Source: Mycobacterium sp. (GTDB taxonomy: Bacteria > Actinomycetota > Actinomycetes > Mycobacteriales > Mycobacteriaceae). From it: a DNA stretch of 64,000 nt. Of the stretch, positions 16,942 through 25,285 are shown piece after piece; position 1 is the stretch's first letter, and each line of letters opens with the position of its first letter. Under the pieces are notes generated by a model. The model was not told the origin of the DNA. It did no database searches and saw nothing but the letters and a program-made list of their open reading frames with translations. Position numbers and translations under genes: made by a program. The stretch is from the NCBI GenBank assembly GCA_003987775.1, contig RXJD01000049.1:1-64000 (forward strand), in the 5' to 3' direction.

Positions 16942-18102
16942 TCAGAGCTCTCGGGCGATGAGTTCCTTCAGGATCTCGCTGGTGCCGCCGTAGATCTTCT
17001 GCACTCGTGCGGCCGCGTACATCCGCGCGATGGGGTATTCCATGATGTACCCGTACCCGCCGAAGATCTGTAGGCATTTGTCGATGACCTTGCACTGCAT
17101 GTCGCTCACCCACACCTTGGCTATCGATGCGGTCGCCGCGTCGAGGGCGCCCTCCAGGTACCGCTCGATACAGTGATCGACCAGGGCCTTACCGGCCAGG
17201 ACATCCGCCTTGCATTCGGCCAGAACGAATTTGGTGTTCTGGTGGTCAAGGATGGGCCTGCCAAAAGCCCGCCGCTCCTTGGCGTACTTGACCGCTTCCA
17301 GCACAGCGGCCTCGGCCATCGCGACCCCGCCGATCGCGATGCTCAGCCGCTCCCGGGGGAGTTGCTTCATCAGTTGGTAGAAACCCTGCCCCGCCACGCC
17401 ACCGAGGAGATTCCGCGCAGGTACCCGCATATCGGTGAATGCGAGCTCGCGCGTGTCCTGTCCATGCTGGCCGATTTTGTGCAGTACCCGGCCGCGTTCG
17501 AATCCACTCTGCCCGTCGGTCTCCACGACGAACAGCGAGATCCCTTTGGCGCCCTGGTTCGGATCGGTCTTCGCGACGACGATCAGCAGATCGCAGTGGG
17601 ATCCGTTGGAGATGAACGTCTTCGACCCATTGATCACGTAGTCGCCTCCATCACGAACAGCGCTGGTTCGGACCGCCTGCAGATCCGAGCCGGTACCGGG
17701 CTCCGTCATCGCGATGGCTAACACCGCCTCGCCTGTCGTCACCCGTGGCAGCCAGCGCGCCTTCTGCTCCTCACCGCCGAACGCGTAGATGTAGTGCGCG
17801 GAAACTGTGGAATGCACACCGAAGCCAAACGCCGAGTCTCCGGAGAAACTGAGCTCGTACTGAATTACCGCCTCGTGTCCGAAATTGCCGTCACCACCGC
17901 CGTAGTGCCCAGGTAGCTCCAAACACAGCAGTCCCGCGGCGCCTGCCTTGTTCCAGAACTCACGGTCAACCTGATGCTGCTTGGCCCAGCGTTCTTGATG
18001 AGGAGCGGCCTCTCTACGGAAGAACGCTGCCGCATGCTTGCGGAGCAGCCGCTGGTCGTCGGTTTCCCACCGCGAGCGGTAGTCGGGAAACAGTTCAGAC
18101 AT
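16942..18102 (-). CDS. Acyl-CoA dehydrogenase (FadE-like)
   Basis: 386-residue flavoprotein that forms an alpha,beta-double bond in acyl-CoA. Signatures: AIAMTEPGTGSDLQAVRTSA (FAD/substrate), YVINGSKTFISNG, ERLSIAIGG, KERRAFGRPILDHQNTKF, and QKIYGGTSEILKELIAREL at the C-terminus. ATG 18102 is preferred; a TTG at 18111 is in frame. Upstream on the same strand lies a P450 (75-base gap), so the two may form one operon. The long-chain/short-chain class cannot be decided from sequence alone. Confidence 0.9.
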   Translation of the reverse strand: MSELFPDYRSRWETDDQRLLRKHAAAFFRREAAPHQERWAKQHQVDREFWNKAGAAGLLCLELPGHYGGGDGNFGHEAVIQYELSFSGDSAFGFGVHSTVSAHYIYAFGGEEQKARWLPRVTTGEAVLAIAMTEPGTGSDLQAVRTSAVRDGGDYVINGSKTFISNGSHCDLLIVVAKTDPNQGAKGISLFVVETDGQSGFERGRVLHKIGQHGQDTRELAFTDMRVPARNLLGGVAGQGFYQLMKQLPRERLSIAIGGVAMAEAAVLEAVKYAKERRAFGRPILDHQNTKFVLAECKADVLAGKALVDHCIERYLEGALDAATASIAKVWVSDMQCKVIDKCLQIFGGYGYIMEYPIARMYAAARVQKIYGGTSEILKELIAREL

Positions 18103-18177
18103 GTCTTCCAATTCAGGTGAGTTACAGGGTTCTCATGCCTAAGAAGGCAGCAGCGCTTAGGAATAGCCGATCGCGGA

Positions 18178-19452
18178 CTATTGGCCAGGTGGGCGCTTCT
18201 CTGGTGTCCAGGTCGCGGGTAGCCGCTTGACCCCATTCATGAAGTTGGAGAGCAGGACTTCGCGCTCACCGACCTCGAGATTCTTCATGCGGCTGTAGAT
18301 CTCGCGCATCTGCGCCTTGAGGACTGCCCGTCCCAGCATGTGACCGAGGCAGTAGTGCGGTCCGCCACCGCCGAAGGCCTGGTGCGGGTTGTGCTTGGCC
18401 GTGCGCGAGATGTCGAAGACGTCGGGACGGTCGAAGACGTCCTCGTCGCGGTTGCTCGCGACGTACCACATCACCACCTTGTCGCCCTCTTTTATGGTCA
18501 CCCCGCCGATTTCGTAGTCGCGCAACGCGGTACGGCGGAAATGCATCAGTGGTGGCTCCATCCGCAACGCTTCGTTGACGGCGTCGTCGACCCGGGCTTC
18601 GAAATCTTCCATCAGGTAGGCGAGCTGGTCCGGGTGCTGCTGGAACAGCGTCAGGACGTGCGCCATGGCATGGCGGGTGGTGTCATTCGCGCCAGCGGCC
18701 AACAGCGAGAAGAAGACCCCGACCTCCTCGGTGGACAACTTATGGCCCTCATACTGGGCCTGGGCCACCCAGGTGAGCAGATCGTCGCCGGGATTCTTGA
18801 TGCGGTCCGGGACCAGTTCGAGAGCGAGCGTGGCCAGCTTCTGTGACGCATCGGCGAACACGAACAACGGGGAGCCGATGTGGGCGTACTCGGGATCGTT
18901 CCAGCACGCGAACTGCTCGGCCGCGTCCATCACGTACTGAATCTGGTTTTCATCCGTGATGCCCAGCATGCTGGCGAAAACGCGGCCGGGGACCTCCTTG
19001 GTGATCAACTGGCAAAGATCGCCGCCACCCAACGGGGCGACGTTGTCGATGATTCCCTTGACGATGCCACCGATCTTGTCGGACATTTTGGCGATGTTGC
19101 GAGGCGTGAAGGCCACGCTGACGATATTGCGCATCTCAGTGTGACGGGGTGGGTCCGTCACGATAAACGACAGCATCGTCTCCAACTGCGGAAAATCATC
19201 GACGAACACGCCCTGAGCGGAGCTGAACACCTCGGGTTTGCGTGAGATCTCGGCAATGTGAGCGTGTTTGACCACCGACCAGAATCCCTTGGCGTTGTCC
19301 AGGTTCGGGTCCAGCGAGTCAGGCGGGCCGTTCCAGCTCACCGGCTTGTTCGCACGCAGCCACCGGAACGCGTCGTGGTGTGCTGAACGGGGCAGCGCCC
19401 AGAATTCCAGCGAATTCAGGTTGGTGTTAACACCTTCCGTCGCAGTAGTCAT
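18178..19452 (-). CDS. Cytochrome P450
   Basis: 424-residue soluble P450. The I-helix oxygen-activation motif is AAGANDTTRHAM, the K-helix ExxR is in EALRMEPP, and the heme loop is FGGGGPHYCLGHMLGRAVL with the Cys ligand. It has no membrane segment. ATG 19452 is chosen with GAGG nine bases upstream; an in-frame 5' extension lacks P450 features. It would hydroxylate a hydrophobic substrate using a ferredoxin, perhaps the 76-residue one at 23.0 kb. It is divergent from an NDMA-type alcohol dehydrogenase, which would suit oxidation of a P450-made alcohol (inference). CYP family not assigned. Confidence 0.92.
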   Translation of the reverse strand: MTTATEGVNTNLNSLEFWALPRSAHHDAFRWLRANKPVSWNGPPDSLDPNLDNAKGFWSVVKHAHIAEISRKPEVFSSAQGVFVDDFPQLETMLSFIVTDPPRHTEMRNIVSVAFTPRNIAKMSDKIGGIVKGIIDNVAPLGGGDLCQLITKEVPGRVFASMLGITDENQIQYVMDAAEQFACWNDPEYAHIGSPLFVFADASQKLATLALELVPDRIKNPGDDLLTWVAQAQYEGHKLSTEEVGVFFSLLAAGANDTTRHAMAHVLTLFQQHPDQLAYLMEDFEARVDDAVNEALRMEPPLMHFRRTALRDYEIGGVTIKEGDKVVMWYVASNRDEDVFDRPDVFDISRTAKHNPHQAFGGGGPHYCLGHMLGRAVLKAQMREIYSRMKNLEVGEREVLLSNFMNGVKRLPATWTPEKRPPGQ

Positions 19453-19735
19453 GGGGTAGTACCTCAACTCTCGATGGTCTGAGCCGGCGAAGATTCGCGG
19501 GCCGGATGGACAAGACGCTAAGGCCGCGCACTTGGCGGCACATCGCCTGATGGGATCAAAAATGCTGCCACTAAGTGGGTATGTTCCGGCTGGGTATCCC
19601 GGACGGAATAGCAGAAACACCACCTCTGGCAGATGTGCAGGCTGCTTGGCACCGACAGCATGGCTGCTAATCGATCACGACGTGGCCCCCCAAGGTTCCC
19701 GTCCGTTGGTCGTATCGAGGCGAAATGGACACACC
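19453..19735. promoter_or_regulatory. Divergent promoter region between P450 and alcohol dehydrogenase
   Basis: This 283-base gap must hold both outward promoters. CCACTAAGTGG at 19568-19578 is a perfect 11-base palindrome about one base. TGGTCTGAGCC at 19475-19485 matches the left half of the GGTCTGACC operator but not the right half. No gene is supported here. Confidence 0.4.
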
Positions 19736-20842
19736 ATGAAAACCAAAGCTGCGATTGTGTGGGGTCTTCAGGAAAAATGGCAGGTCGAAGAGGTCGAACT
19801 CGATCCGCCGCGGTCCGGTGAGGTTCTGGTCAAACTGACGGCCAGTGGTTTGTGCCATTCGGACTACCACTTGGTCACCGGGGATATCCCGGTGCAGTTT
19901 CCCTTCGTCGGTGGCCACGAAGGTGCCGGTGTCGTTGCCGGCGTAGGCCCGAACGTCACCGGCGTCGAGGAAGGCGATTCGGTGGTGTTGAGCTTCCTGC
20001 CGACGTGTGGCCGCTGCTCGTACTGTGCGCGCGGGATGACGAACCTGTGCGATCTTGGGGCCGCCATCGCACAGGGTCCGCAACTGGACGGAACCTACCG
20101 CTTCCACTCCCGCGGGCACGATGTCGGTCAGATGTGTGTCCTTGGCACCTTCGCGGAGTACACCGTGGTCCCGATGGCGTCGGTGGTGAAGGTGGATCAC
20201 GGCAGCAGGCTGGATCGGGCCGCTCTGGTGGGCTGCTGTGTTCCCACCGGCTTCGGCAGCGTGGTCAACACCGCCAAAGTCCGTCCTGGCGACGCGGTGG
20301 TGGTGCTCGGTGTGGGCGGTATCGGCAGCAACGCAATCCAGGGAGCCCGTGCCGCGGGCGCCCGGTATGTGGTCGCGGTGGACCCGGTGGACTTCAAGCG
20401 TCAGAGGGCTCTGGAGTTCGGGGCAACCCACACGGTTGCCACAGCGGTCGAGGCACTGCCGCTGCTGACCGACCTCACCCGCGGACGCCTGGCCGAGACG
20501 TGTGTGATCACCACCGATGTGGCCGAGGGCGCCTATATCGGCGAGGCACTGAGCCTGGTCGGCAAACGCGGAAAGGTCATCGTGACAGCGATCGGCCATC
20601 CCACCGCGCTCGACGTCACCGCCTCGCTCTTCGAGCTGACGTTGTATGAAAAGTCCATCCACGGGGCGTTGTTCGGTTCGTCGAACCCGCACCACGACAT
20701 CCCGAGATATCTGGAGATGTACGAGCTCGGTCAACTCAAGCTCGACGAGCTGGTGACGCGGGAGTACGCGCTCGACGACATCAACGATGGCTATCGAGAC
20801 ATGCTGGAAGGACGCAACATCCGTGGAATGATCCGGTTCTGA
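19736..20842 (+). CDS. Zinc-type alcohol dehydrogenase, NDMA-dependent/AdhD-like
   Basis: 368-residue class III-like zinc alcohol dehydrogenase. Catalytic zinc ligands are visible in ASGLCHSDYH, the HEGAG segment (GGHEGAGVV) and the later Cys of GCCVPTGFGS. The structural zinc site CGRCSYCARGMTNLC has four cysteines. The Rossmann motif is VLGVGGIGSNAIQGA. The sequence follows the mycobacterial AdhD / N,N-dimethyl-4-nitrosoaniline-dependent group, which holds NAD(H) tightly. ATG 19736 begins the conserved MKTKAAIVW. Divergent from the P450, it probably oxidises an alcohol made in this pathway. Confidence 0.9.
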   Translation: MKTKAAIVWGLQEKWQVEEVELDPPRSGEVLVKLTASGLCHSDYHLVTGDIPVQFPFVGGHEGAGVVAGVGPNVTGVEEGDSVVLSFLPTCGRCSYCARGMTNLCDLGAAIAQGPQLDGTYRFHSRGHDVGQMCVLGTFAEYTVVPMASVVKVDHGSRLDRAALVGCCVPTGFGSVVNTAKVRPGDAVVVLGVGGIGSNAIQGARAAGARYVVAVDPVDFKRQRALEFGATHTVATAVEALPLLTDLTRGRLAETCVITTDVAEGAYIGEALSLVGKRGKVIVTAIGHPTALDVTASLFELTLYEKSIHGALFGSSNPHHDIPRYLEMYELGQLKLDELVTREYALDDINDGYRDMLEGRNIRGMIRF

Positions 20843-20848
20843 TCGTGA

Positions 20849-21784
20849 TCAGAACAGTGCCGCGTCCCACGCTTGGTACTTGCGGACGGCGTCGGTGCGG
20901 TTGCTCGCGCCCAGCTTCTCCATGATGTGCTTGACATGGGACTTCACGGTGCCCTCGGCAATAAACAGCCGATCCGCGATCTGCGCGTTGGTCTTGCCCG
21001 TCGCCAGCATCTGGAGCACCTGCTTCTCCCGCAGCGTCAGCTCCGCGATGATGTTGCGTTCCCGCTGAAAGACGCCCTGCACGCCGCCGGCCGGATCGGC
21101 GTCGGCACGCAGATCCATGTTGTCCCACAGCTCATCCTCGAACGCATCGGCAAGTGCCCCGATCTTGTGGGTGTGCTCTTCGACCGCGCCGCGCATCGCG
21201 CGCAGGCGCTCCAGAACCAGGTTCCGCTCGAAGATGGCGCCGACCCCTTCGGCGAACAGGCCAAGCAGGTCGCGTTCGGCCACATCGACATCGCCGGTCT
21301 CCGTGGGCGCATCGGCGTGCAGCAAACCCACCGGTGTCTGCCACGCGTACACCGGCGCCGCGACGTAGACCTTCGGGTTGGTGACTGCGACCAGCGCGGA
21401 GTGCAGCCGCGGATCGGATCGCGGGTTCTCGATGAGGATCGGTGATCCGCTGAGCACCATTTCACACTCGGGTAGGGGCCGGCGAAGCCTGCGTGGATGC
21501 GCGCGACCCACTTGCAGCATCGTGTACGCCAGTTGGTCGTCGCCGGCGGCGTAGGCGGACCGCACGAACCAGGTGTTCTGCCGGATGTACGAAAACAAGA
21601 TGTGGGTGAAGCCAATTCGGTGCACTTCGCCTGGAATCCGTTCGGCGAGTTCGGAATTGTTGAATACCAACCGTAGCCGCGCCAGCGCTTCCTTGGCGAC
21701 GCCGACTGCCGTCGGCGACAACGGCGCCGGGATCACGTCCTTGGAGCCGATCGAGTGAGCGAGCCCATCGCGCGGTGACGTCAC
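20849..21784 (-). CDS. LuxR family regulator with GAF-like sensor domain (copy 1)
   Basis: 311-residue regulator. The C-terminal LuxR/FixJ helix-turn-helix reads LTLREKQVLQMLATGKTNAQ then IADRLFIAEGTVKSHVKHIM. An upstream GAF-like domain includes VYVAAPVYAWQTPVGLLHAD. GTG 21784 is chosen because it overlaps the stop of the next LuxR gene (GTGA); open frame further 5' only shadows that gene. It is about 90 residues shorter than copy 2 because the N-terminal helical part is reduced. It is convergent with the alcohol dehydrogenase. Four such paralogs lie in this window. Probably senses a pathway metabolite (inference). Confidence 0.88.
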   Translation of the reverse strand: MTSPRDGLAHSIGSKDVIPAPLSPTAVGVAKEALARLRLVFNNSELAERIPGEVHRIGFTHILFSYIRQNTWFVRSAYAAGDDQLAYTMLQVGRAHPRRLRRPLPECEMVLSGSPILIENPRSDPRLHSALVAVTNPKVYVAAPVYAWQTPVGLLHADAPTETGDVDVAERDLLGLFAEGVGAIFERNLVLERLRAMRGAVEEHTHKIGALADAFEDELWDNMDLRADADPAGGVQGVFQRERNIIAELTLREKQVLQMLATGKTNAQIADRLFIAEGTVKSHVKHIMEKLGASNRTDAVRKYQAWDAALF

Positions 21785-22992
21785 GGCCGATAGCCAGCCG
21801 TCGGCGATACGTCCCTCAACGAGTTGCGCATTCGGTGATACCTGGCCACAGCCTCGGTGCGGTTGGCCGCTCCGAGCTTTCGCAGGACGTGCTTGACGTG
21901 CGTCTTGATCGTGCCCTCCGTGACGACAAGGCTGACCGCAATCTGCGCGTTGGTCATGCCCGCGGCCAACCCACGCAACACGTCGGCTTCGCGGGCAGTC
22001 AGGGCGCCGGATACCTCGCGATCGTGATGTTCGGCCATCGGCTGGGCCGGCTCCAGGCTGAGCAGACATTCGCTGGACTTGGTCGCGGGCTCGGCCAGGT
22101 CCATGACTTCAAGGGTGAACTCATCGGCGAGGGTGTTCGCAGCACGCAAGTGGTCGTCGGCAGCTTGCCGCATGGCCGCAAGCCGGTCGACCATCAGATT
22201 GCGCTCGAACGCCACACCCAGGCCTGCTGCGAACATCCCGAGCACGTCGCGGTCGAATGGTTGCACGCCGGATTCATAACCTCTGAAAGAAAGGTTGTCC
22301 CGATCAGCATGCAGGAAGGCGATCGGCTTTCCCCAGCAGAACACCGGCGCGGCGACATACGACGTGGTCTTGGTCAGCGCAACCAATTCCGGATGCACAT
22401 GCGGGTTGGATTGCGCGTCGCGTACCAGAATGGGGACGCCGCGGCGGACCATCTCGCTCTCCGGCAATCGGCAGCTCAGACGTCGCGGGTTAGCGAGTCC
22501 CACCGAGACCATGCGCCGCGCGAGTTCTTCGTCCGCACCGGCGAAAGCCGAACAAGCGAACCATGTTCCGTGCCGTATCCGGGAGAACAGCACGCGGGTG
22601 AACCCCATCCGGTGCACCTCGACCGGAGCGCGCTCGGCCAGGTCCACTGCCGACAGCGCGCCACGCAGCCTGTTGACGGCTTCCCTAGCGCCGCAAACTT
22701 TATCGCTGTGGTCTGCCAGGATTGCTTCCTTGACGGACAACTGGGTCTGCTGTAACCGCAAGATCAGCGCAGCGACGTCACGATCGGGCTGATCTTGCGG
22801 CGACAACGCCGCGAGTTCGAGGTGCTCTGTCAAGCCGCGCCGAGCAGCCGACAGCGCAGCGTCTACCCCGCGCAAGTCCGTATCGACAGGCGTCCCGCAG
22901 ATCTCCTCCACACCGAGCACCGCCGCGGTCTCGCGCATCAGTTCGCGTGCCTGCTCGGCACATTGGGTCACCGACGCGGGTAGTTCGGCCAT
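21781..22992 (-). CDS. LuxR family regulator with GAF-like sensor domain (copy 2)
   Basis: 403 residues: an N-terminal helical region (1-110), a GAF-like domain (about 120-290, with TSYVAAPVFCWGKPIAFLHA) and a C-terminal LuxR HTH (about 335-395) reading LTAREADVLRGLAAGMTNAQ and EGTIKTHVKHVLRKLGAANR. The shared strings MGFTRVLFSRIRHGTWFACS (here) and IGFTHILFSYIRQNTWFVRS (copy 1) show clear paralogy. It lies ten bases downstream of the ferredoxin gene on the same strand and overlaps copy 1, so ferredoxin-LuxR-LuxR may be cotranscribed. Confidence 0.9.
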   Translation of the reverse strand: MAELPASVTQCAEQARELMRETAAVLGVEEICGTPVDTDLRGVDAALSAARRGLTEHLELAALSPQDQPDRDVAALILRLQQTQLSVKEAILADHSDKVCGAREAVNRLRGALSAVDLAERAPVEVHRMGFTRVLFSRIRHGTWFACSAFAGADEELARRMVSVGLANPRRLSCRLPESEMVRRGVPILVRDAQSNPHVHPELVALTKTTSYVAAPVFCWGKPIAFLHADRDNLSFRGYESGVQPFDRDVLGMFAAGLGVAFERNLMVDRLAAMRQAADDHLRAANTLADEFTLEVMDLAEPATKSSECLLSLEPAQPMAEHHDREVSGALTAREADVLRGLAAGMTNAQIAVSLVVTEGTIKTHVKHVLRKLGAANRTEAVARYHRMRNSLRDVSPTAGYRP

Positions 22993-23002
22993 CGGACTGA
23001 CA

Positions 23003-23233
23003 TCACCGTGAGTTATCGCTGGACGTCGCGTCGTCGACGATCCGGATGGACTGCGTCGGGCAGCTCATCGCGGCTTCCTCCATCTCGGCGCTCCGGGAAG
23101 CGTCGACCACGTCAGCCTGTGGAGTCATCAGCCCGTCGTCGTCGATCTTGAACACGTCGGGTGAGTGCATCTCACACAGTCCGATCCCAGCGCAGGTCGA
23201 CCGGTTGAAGACGATCCGTCCGCGGCCGGTCAT
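23003..23233 (-). CDS. Small ferredoxin, 3Fe-4S type (P450-associated class)
   Basis: 76-residue ferredoxin. The cluster motif reads CAGIGLC, then a distant CPTQSI, i.e. C-x2-I-x2-C...C-P. The central position of the first motif, a Cys in 4Fe-4S ferredoxins, is isoleucine, so a 3Fe-4S or atypical 4Fe-4S cluster is expected; variable residues here are known for mycobacterial P450 ferredoxins. ATG 23233 follows GAGGAT. It sits between a TetR gene and two LuxR genes, not next to either P450, so the partner is uncertain. Confidence 0.88.
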   Translation of the reverse strand: MTGRGRIVFNRSTCAGIGLCEMHSPDVFKIDDDGLMTPQADVVDASRSAEMEEAAMSCPTQSIRIVDDATSSDNSR

Positions 23234-23330
23234 CGCGGGATCCTCGACGCCGTGGTCACGCTCGGCATGCCGCGGATGAATCCGTGCATAACTTCGACTC
23301 CTCTTTGTAGCAACCCATCTGATAGATCAG

Positions 23331-23969
23331 CTATCTGCCGTTGCGCCGGGCGGGTGCATAAAGCGAGTTCCACACAATGCCGGCGTACGCCTCTGCCAAC
23401 CGCTTCTGGCTCGATTCCGACTCTGTGCGCAACATCCGGTGCAGGCCACGTTCGGCCATCCATTGCAGCCAATACGCGGTTTCTGCGGCGGGCAACGACC
23501 GGTCGATGAACCCGCCGGCCTGCCCCGCTTCAATGTGCGTCCGCAGCCCGTCGATGTAACGGCGCATTGCGTCGTCGACCGCCTCGCGCACCCCATGATC
23601 GTTGCCGATAGTTTCGTGAGTGGCGGCAAGCAACTCGGGGTGAGCACGGTAGGCGTCCATGATCCGTTCCAAAGCAGCGCGCACGTCCTCCTTGGTCGCG
23701 GTGCCGTCCAGCGACCACCAAGCCTGCACCGCGCCAAGAACCACCTGCGTGAACTCGTCGTACCAAATGCGTAGCAAGGTGAACTTGTCGACGAAGTAGG
23801 CGTAGAAGGTCGAACGCGAGATCCCGGCCTCGGCGACCACGTCGGCGACATTGATCTCTGCGAACGTCTTGCCTGACTGCAGCTGCTGCTCCACGATCGA
23901 CAACACCTGCCCGCGGAGCTGATCACGACGCGCCTGGCCCTGTTTCTGGGCGGTTCTCGTGGTTGTCAT
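23331..23969 (-). CDS. TetR family transcriptional regulator
   Basis: 212-residue repressor. The N-terminal TetR HTH (residues 15-65) includes FAEINVADVVAEAGISRSTF followed by YAYFVDKFTLLRI. The remaining helical domain contains several Trp and Glu residues and would bind the effector. It lies 19 bases downstream of the acyl-CoA dehydrogenase gene on the same strand, so the two are probably cotranscribed. The perfect 32-base palindrome at 25188-25219, in that operon's promoter region, is the obvious candidate operator (inference). Confidence 0.9.
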   Translation of the reverse strand: MTTTRTAQKQGQARRDQLRGQVLSIVEQQLQSGKTFAEINVADVVAEAGISRSTFYAYFVDKFTLLRIWYDEFTQVVLGAVQAWWSLDGTATKEDVRAALERIMDAYRAHPELLAATHETIGNDHGVREAVDDAMRRYIDGLRTHIEAGQAGGFIDRSLPAAETAYWLQWMAERGLHRMLRTESESSQKRLAEAYAGIVWNSLYAPARRNGR

Positions 23970-23988
23970 GCCTCACGCTACGTCTGGG

Positions 23989-25143
23989 TCAGAATGATGT
24001 GCTCTTGCGGGCCAGGATGTCCTTCGCGATCACGCGTTTTTGTATCTCCGCTGTTCCGTCGGCGACAAGGTACGCCATCACGTCGCGAAAGCGTTGCTGC
24101 AGCGGGAATTCGGTGGCATAACCGAGATTGCCGTGGATTCTCATCGCGGCTTCGATGGCGTCCTTGGCGACCGCGGGTGGCCACCACTTGCCCATCGAGG
24201 CGAGTGCGGTGTGTGGCTTGCCCTCTTGGCGAAGCCAGAGCGCGCGATAGCACAGCCAGCGGGCGGCCTCGAGGTAGGTAGCGTGCTCGGCGAGCAGGAA
24301 CGAAACCCCTTGGTTGTCGGCAATGGGTTTACCGAACGCGTGCCGCTGAGTCGCGTAGACGGCGGCTTCGTCGAGGCTGGCCTGGGCGGCGCCGAGGCAC
24401 AACAATCCGAGCGCGGCGCGGCTGAAGTCGAAGTGACTCATCACGGCGTGGAATCCACGTCCGGGTTCGCCGATCAGATGTGACGCCGGGACGAACACGT
24501 CGTCAAGATGAATCGAGCCCCACCCCAGCGGCAGGCACCCCATGCCACGCATGTGGTGCACGCTGACCTTGTCCGCGTCGAGGGGTACCAGGTAGCAGCT
24601 CACGCCCCTGGCGCCAGTGGTGCCTGGCTCACGTGCGTAGACCAGCGCGGCGGAAGAGTGCATGGCCCAGGAGATCGCGGTCTTCTCCCCGCTCAGCGTC
24701 CATCCGCCCTTGACCGGTCTCGCCACGGTGGTCATTCCGCCGGCGTCGGAGCCCGAGCCGGGTTCGGTCAGCGCGATCGCGACGTTTTCCCGGCCCTCGA
24801 TCATCGCCGGCAGATAGCGCTGTTGGACTTCTTCGGTCCCATGCATCAGCTGCGAGCCGATCAGGCCGACCTGCACCGGCGCGGATGCAAGGTTCACATC
24901 TCCGTAGGCAAGCGTCTCGGTGGCCAGTCCGAGCGTCACCGGGTCCTCGGCTCCGGTGCCGCCGTATTCCTCCGGCAGCCCGATCCCCAGCACGCCGAGC
25001 TCGCCGAGCTGGCGCAGGATGTCGAACGGAAACTCGGTGGACGCGGCACGGTCACGGTAGCCGGGGAGCAGGACTTTGCGGGAGAAGTCGGTGAGGGTCT
25101 TCTGAAATGCGACCTGATCAGGGGTGAATTCGAACGAAATCAT
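23989..25143 (-). CDS. Acyl-CoA dehydrogenase, cyclohexanecarboxyl-CoA dehydrogenase (AliB)-like
   Basis: 384-residue acyl-CoA dehydrogenase. Signatures: VAIALTEPGSGSDAGGMTTV, WTLSGEKTAISWA, DFSRAALGLLCLGAAQASLD, TQRHAFGKPIADNQGVSFLL and VADGTAEIQKRVIAKDI. From memory of family sequences, the RWLCYRALWLRQEGKPHTAL region and the DGTAEIQK ending look closest to AliB/BadJ-type cyclohexanecarboxyl-CoA dehydrogenases; I cannot verify this by search. It heads an operon with TetR, ferredoxin and LuxR genes and faces a hydrolase-SDR operon across a two-operator promoter region. Confidence 0.87.
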   Translation of the reverse strand: MISFEFTPDQVAFQKTLTDFSRKVLLPGYRDRAASTEFPFDILRQLGELGVLGIGLPEEYGGTGAEDPVTLGLATETLAYGDVNLASAPVQVGLIGSQLMHGTEEVQQRYLPAMIEGRENVAIALTEPGSGSDAGGMTTVARPVKGGWTLSGEKTAISWAMHSSAALVYAREPGTTGARGVSCYLVPLDADKVSVHHMRGMGCLPLGWGSIHLDDVFVPASHLIGEPGRGFHAVMSHFDFSRAALGLLCLGAAQASLDEAAVYATQRHAFGKPIADNQGVSFLLAEHATYLEAARWLCYRALWLRQEGKPHTALASMGKWWPPAVAKDAIEAAMRIHGNLGYATEFPLQQRFRDVMAYLVADGTAEIQKRVIAKDILARKSTSF

Positions 25144-25187
25144 GCTGATGGCTCTCTGCGGTGTGACAGGGACGATGCACTATATGA

Positions 25188-25219
25188 ACATATGTCTGGA
25201 CGTATGTCCAGACATATGT
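25188..25219. promoter_or_regulatory. Perfect 32-base palindromic operator candidate
   Basis: Arms ACATATGTCTGGAC (25188-25201) and GTCCAGACATATGT (25206-25219) are exact reverse complements around GTAT. It lies 45 bases upstream of the acyl-CoA dehydrogenase start (reverse strand). Length and symmetry suit a TetR dimer pair; the TetR gene at 23331-23969 is in the same operon. ACATATGT at both ends is itself palindromic. Confidence 0.65.
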
Positions 25220-25258
25220 CGTGGAACCCGATGCCAGGAAGTCCGGGCTTGACTCATT

Positions 25259-25276
25259 CGGTCTGACCATTTTAAT
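25259..25276 (+). promoter_or_regulatory. FadR-type operator with -10 element before the hydrolase-SDR operon
   Basis: CGGTCTGACCA at 25259-25269 shares the 12-base core GGTCTGACCATT (25260-25271) with the promoters at 9.94 and 31.28 kb. TTTAAT at 25271-25276 is a plausible -10 element only ten bases before ATG 25286. No ribosome site is visible there, so the transcript may be leaderless. Confidence 0.65.
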
Positions 25277-25285
25277 GTTCTGGAC

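Noticed and set aside
16930..16950. TATGGTCAGAGC near 16937 as another FadR-type site
   Set aside because: Only one half matches, and it lies at the 3' end of the acyl-CoA dehydrogenase gene rather than at a promoter.
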